Source of the DNA: an uncultured Spirochaetaceae bacterium
GTDB taxonomy: Bacteria > Spirochaetota > Spirochaetia > Treponematales > Treponemataceae
DNA: 9,422 nucleotides
Direction of reading: 5' to 3'
Assembly: GCA_902766345.1 (NCBI GenBank)
Contig: CACXDK010000160.1
Location: 1-9,422 of the forward strand
The notes below the pieces were generated by a model. The model saw only the letters and a program-made list of their open reading frames with translations. It ran no database searches and had not been told where the DNA came from. This document shows positions 7,232-9,422 of this stretch, piece by piece (positions within the stretch are counted from its first letter, which is position 1; each line of letters begins with the position of its first letter). The position numbers and the translations under genes were made by a program.

Positions 7232-7259
7232 TTGTAATTTTTCTGCAACACAGTATGAT
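7232..7259 (+). promoter_or_regulatory. Probable promoter of the SemiSWEET-SGNH gene
   Basis: Forward strand: TTGTAA at 7232-7237 (4 of 6), 16-base spacer, TATGAT at 7254-7259 (5 of 6). Short inverted repeats ACAGT (7250-7254) and ACTGT (7264-7268) flank the -10 box. Transcription would start near 7266, so the leader carries the palindrome at 7278-7301. It is divergent from the kinase promoter; the two -35 boxes lie within about 10 bases of each other. Confidence 0.45.
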
Positions 7260-7277
7260 AAAAACTGTAAAAAATAA

Positions 7278-7301
7278 AAGCAGAAGTTTGAACTTCTGCT
7301 T
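7278..7301. promoter_or_regulatory. 11-bp-arm palindrome touching the ribosome binding site
   Basis: AAGCAGAAGTT at 7278-7288 and AACTTCTGCTT at 7291-7301 are perfect inverted repeats with two bases between. In RNA they would form a hairpin of about nine pairs with a six-base loop, ending one base before the GGAGG at 7302-7306. Options: a dimeric repressor operator downstream of the promoter, a leader hairpin tuning translation, or, on the minus strand where TTTTATTTTTT follows, a terminator stopping antisense transcription. The sequence does not decide between them. Confidence 0.6.
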
Positions 7302-7311
7302 GGAGGAAAAA

Positions 7312-8184
7312 ATGGGATCTTTATTTGAGACTGCAATGCTGGTATGCTTTGGCTTTTCTTGGCCACTGAATGTAATAAAAGCATATAAAGCTAAATCGGC
7401 AAAAGGAACAAGCCTTGCTTTTATCCTTTTGATTATAACTGGCTATCTGGCTGGCATTACGGCAAAATTCATGAATCATCAGATGAATTATGTTTTGTTC
7501 GTATATTTCTTAAATCTTGTAATAGTGCTTACAAATTTAGCTGTATATTTTAGAAACCGTTCATTAGATAGGAGGACAGAGACTATGTTCAGAACAAACA
7601 ATGAAGAAAGTGATGCAGTAATCCTTTTCGGAGGTGCTGTAGACAAAGAGATTCCTGTTGCAGAAATTGCACAGAACTACGAGTTTAACTTCAAGATGTA
7701 CAACAGAAGTTCTTACAATCTTTCTCTCAAAGATGCAAAAAAGACATTCTCTGAGCAGGTAGAAGCACTTCATCCAGAAGCTGTTATTATTCACCTCGGA
7801 GTAGATGACGTAGACCTGTTCAAAAGAAACTCAGCAGAATTTGACATCAAATACATTGACTTGATTTCATTCATTAAGCAGACAAATAAAGAAAGAAGAA
7901 TTGCTCTTGTTTCTAACATTGACAGCACAAATCGTCATGCATTTGATGAAATGAACCGTCACATTAAGGCAATTGCAGATTCAGAACACTGTGTATTTGT
8001 AGACATTGACAATGCAAAACTCTGGAATCCAGAGAGCACAAAAGAACTTATGTCTTTCATGTACAATCTTGGATTTGACCAGCCACTTAATATTAAAAAG
8101 CCACTTGGCGACATTTCAGAAATCTTGTACAGCTATGCTTACCAGAACGGCATTCTTCATGCTGTTGAAAGCAAGGCTGTATAA
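7312..8184 (+). CDS. SemiSWEET (PQ-loop) membrane domain fused to a soluble SGNH-like domain
   Basis: 290 residues from ATG at 7312, chosen over the earlier in-frame ATG at 7192 because GGAGG stands at 7302-7306 and the extra 40 residues are low-complexity and cross the promoter. Residues 1-90 hold three membrane helices (about 6-24, 34-53, 59-81) with a PQ-loop signature in variant form: WPLNVIKAYKAKSAKGTSL (17-35), PLN in place of PQ, and YFLN (65-68) with the TM3 Asn typical of SemiSWEETs. SemiSWEETs dimerise and carry sugars by facilitated diffusion. Residues 92-290 are soluble, alternating strands and helices like a SGNH/GDSL fold (VILFGG 101-106, IIHLGVDD 161-168 in the place of GxND), but a catalytic GDS Ser and DxxH His are not evident. 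At the junction, AGGAGG (7570-7575) lies nine bases before ATG (7585), so a separate 199-residue soluble product is plausible. Substrate unknown. Confidence 0.78.
   Translation: MGSLFETAMLVCFGFSWPLNVIKAYKAKSAKGTSLAFILLIITGYLAGITAKFMNHQMNYVLFVYFLNLVIVLTNLAVYFRNRSLDRRTETMFRTNNEESDAVILFGGAVDKEIPVAEIAQNYEFNFKMYNRSSYNLSLKDAKKTFSEQVEALHPEAVIIHLGVDDVDLFKRNSAEFDIKYIDLISFIKQTNKERRIALVSNIDSTNRHAFDEMNRHIKAIADSEHCVFVDIDNAKLWNPESTKELMSFMYNLGFDQPLNIKKPLGDISEILYSYAYQNGILHAVESKAV
7570..7587 (+). promoter_or_regulatory. Internal ribosome binding site and start codon
   Basis: AGGAGG at 7570-7575, nine bases, ATG at 7585-7587, inside the continuous frame exactly between the membrane and soluble parts. This is as strong as any ribosome site in the window. 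It encodes Arg-Arg in the full-length protein. Stop codons TAG at 7565-7567 and 7569-7571 stand next to it in the other two frames. It supports an internal start or a relic of a former gene boundary. Confidence 0.7.
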
Positions 8185-8229
8185 AATAAGAAAATCAGTT
8201 TTTCAAACAACTCTTTTCATTATCCTTTT

Positions 8230-8265
8230 GCCGTTCATTTCTGTAAGAGATGAACGGCTTTTTTT
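8230..8265 (+). terminator. Intrinsic terminator of the SemiSWEET-SGNH gene
   Basis: GCCGTTCAT (8230-8238) pairs with ATGAACGGC (8250-8258); three more pairs (TTC with GAG, one G-U) leave a five-base loop. Seven T follow at 8259-8265. It lies 45 bases after the stop at 8184 and just before the end of the convergent synthase gene, whose stop is at 8275-8273. In the reverse direction no U run follows. Confidence 0.92.
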
Positions 8266-8272
8266 ATTCTTT

Positions 8273-9422
8273 TTATATTTTGTGAAATATGAGAGATGTA
8301 TTTATTCCACCGAAAGCAAAATTATTTGACATAGTATAGTCAGCACCGATTATTCGCCCCTCACCTTTTATATAATCCAAAGCACCACATTCATCGTCAA
8401 CCTTTTCTAGATTTAACGTAGGATGAAACCATCCTTCTCTCATCATATTTACAGTGCACCAGGCTTCTATACAGCCACAAGCTCCAAGAGTATGTCCAAT
8501 ATAACTCTTTGTAGAACTTATTGGCACAGCTCTGTTAAATACAGAATATGTTGCCTGAGTTTCAGCTATATCACCAGCATGCGTTGCAGTACCATGAGCA
8601 TTTATATATGCAATGCTATTTTTATCAATGCCAGCATCCTGAATGGCAAGTTCCATAGCTTGTGCCATAGTCTCACGGTTAGGATTTGTAATATGAGTAC
8701 CATCTGCATTAGTACCAAAACCAGCAATCTCTGCATATATCGTTGCACCTCGATTAACAGCGTGCTCCATATCTTCCAAAATCAAAGTTCCTGCACCTTC
8801 TCCAATTACAAGCCCATCACGATTCTTATCAAATGGACGAGGTTCTTTTTCTGGCTGCTCATTTAGAATTGCAGTTGCTCCCATTGTATCAAAAACAGCA
8901 GCATCTGGAGAAACCAATTCCTCTGCACCGCCGGCAATCATTATATCCTGCATACCGTTTGCAATTGCTTCATACGCATAGCCAATAGATTGACTACCAG
9001 AAGTACAAGCAGTATTCGTTGTAATAATTCTACCACGAATTCCATAATACACACTTAGATTTGCAGCGCAAGTCTGTGGCATACATTTTATATAAGTCTG
9101 GGAATCTATTTTTGAAGTATCATGATTTGCAATCATTGCATAAAGACTTACAATAGAATCCATGCTTCCCATGCAAGAACCGTAAGCAATCCCTGTTCTT
9201 CCATTTTGCAATTCATCAGAGGCGATTCCTTCTTCATTCATAAGCCCAGCACACTTTAATGCTTTATCTGTTGCCACCAAAGAAAGTAAAGCAACCCTAC
9301 CCATTCCACGAATCTTTTTACGTGGATAAGAAGGCAAGTTTTTAGTATACGGACAGGCCAATCTTGTATTCATCAATGGGAAAACATCCCAGTCTTTCAT
9401 GTATACAATGCAGTTTTTTCCA
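8273..9422 (-). CDS. Beta-ketoacyl-ACP synthase (FabF-like), N-terminus outside window
   Basis: The frame stays open to the right edge (382 residues visible; first ones GKNCIVY). The ATG at 9400 is not taken as the start: it has no ribosome site and about 35-50 N-terminal residues expected for the family are still missing. The thiolase-fold catalytic triad is complete. Counting from the Met at 9400: Cys132 in NTACTSGSQ, His269 in NAHGTATHAGD, His303 in SYIGHTLGACG, with spacing close to E. coli FabF (163, 303, 340). GEGAGTLILE and the closing NNFAFGGINTSLIF are also typical. Role: decarboxylating condensation of malonyl-ACP with acyl-ACP. Whether it is the housekeeping FabF or a specialised synthase cannot be settled; the shortened, divergent GRTGIAYGSCMGS region and the NNFAFGGINTSLIF ending recall synthases of aryl-polyene-type clusters (from memory, not tested). 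Upstream genes lie outside. It converges on the SemiSWEET gene. Confidence 0.9.
   Translation of the reverse strand, partial: GKNCIVYMKDWDVFPLMNTRLACPYTKNLPSYPRKKIRGMGRVALLSLVATDKALKCAGLMNEEGIASDELQNGRTGIAYGSCMGSMDSIVSLYAMIANHDTSKIDSQTYIKCMPQTCAANLSVYYGIRGRIITTNTACTSGSQSIGYAYEAIANGMQDIMIAGGAEELVSPDAAVFDTMGATAILNEQPEKEPRPFDKNRDGLVIGEGAGTLILEDMEHAVNRGATIYAEIAGFGTNADGTHITNPNRETMAQAMELAIQDAGIDKNSIAYINAHGTATHAGDIAETQATYSVFNRAVPISSTKSYIGHTLGACGCIEAWCTVNMMREGWFHPTLNLEKVDDECGALDYIKGEGRIIGADYTMSNNFAFGGINTSLIFHKI

Noticed and set aside
7192..7311. Upstream extension of the SemiSWEET gene to the ATG at 7192
   Set aside because: The extra 40 residues span the predicted promoter and palindrome and lack a ribosome site, while GGAGG precedes the ATG at 7312.
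8423..8866. Forward 147-residue open frame opposite the ketoacyl synthase
   Set aside because: Ser/Cys/Ile-rich antisense shadow of a clear enzyme gene; no start signals.
9398..9400. ATG at 9400 as the start of the ketoacyl synthase
   Set aside because: The frame stays open to the window edge, residues before it fit the family, and the standard N-terminus would otherwise be missing.
1..9422. CRISPR array, tRNA, insertion sequence or prophage parts
   Set aside because: No regularly spaced repeats, cloverleaf-like segments, transposase or integrase frames, or long inverted repeats were found.

Overview
The window looks like a piece of a low-GC spirochaete chromosome, most likely a gut or rumen Treponema. 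This is inferred from gene content (a six-TM chemoreceptor, a secreted DUF1566/Fib_succ_major-type protein with a poly-G tract, a PQ-loop/SemiSWEET gene), the A+T-rich intergenic DNA and the purine-rich AGGAGG ribosome sites. No rRNA or other marker is present, so the genus is a guess.

Layout. 1-1271 (-): 5' part of a methyl-accepting chemotaxis protein gene running off the left edge. 1454-3220 (-): CstA-family transporter, preceded 24 bp upstream by an unrecognised 161-aa soluble protein (3245-3730, -). The pair has its own promoter near 3750-3778 and a strong terminator at 1391-1431. 3930-4743 (-): secreted protein whose signal peptide and body are in different frames, split by a run of 11 C (11 G on the coding strand). 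One G fewer joins them, so this looks like a phase-variable gene caught OFF, or a sequencing miscount. 4824-5498 and 5514-7160 (-): response regulator and sensor kinase of the CitB/CitA (DcuR/DcuS) type, 15 bp apart. 7161-7311: divergent promoter region with a near-perfect palindrome directly before the next ribosome site. 7312-8184 (+): a SemiSWEET-like three-TM segment fused in frame to a soluble SGNH-like domain, with a perfect internal AGGAGG and ATG at the junction and a sharp change of Tyr codon choice there. It ends in an intrinsic terminator (8230-8265). 8273-9422 (-): beta-ketoacyl-ACP synthase lacking its first residues because the window ends.

How they may work together. The kinase keeps the Arg/His pattern of citrate/C4-dicarboxylate-type periplasmic sensors, and CstA relatives import pyruvate (BtsT) or peptides. 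The middle of the window may therefore be a carboxylate sensing and uptake neighbourhood with an unknown partner protein. This link rests on proximity only. The three most unusual items are the poly-G switch, the SemiSWEET fusion with its internal start, and the unknown gene paired with cstA.
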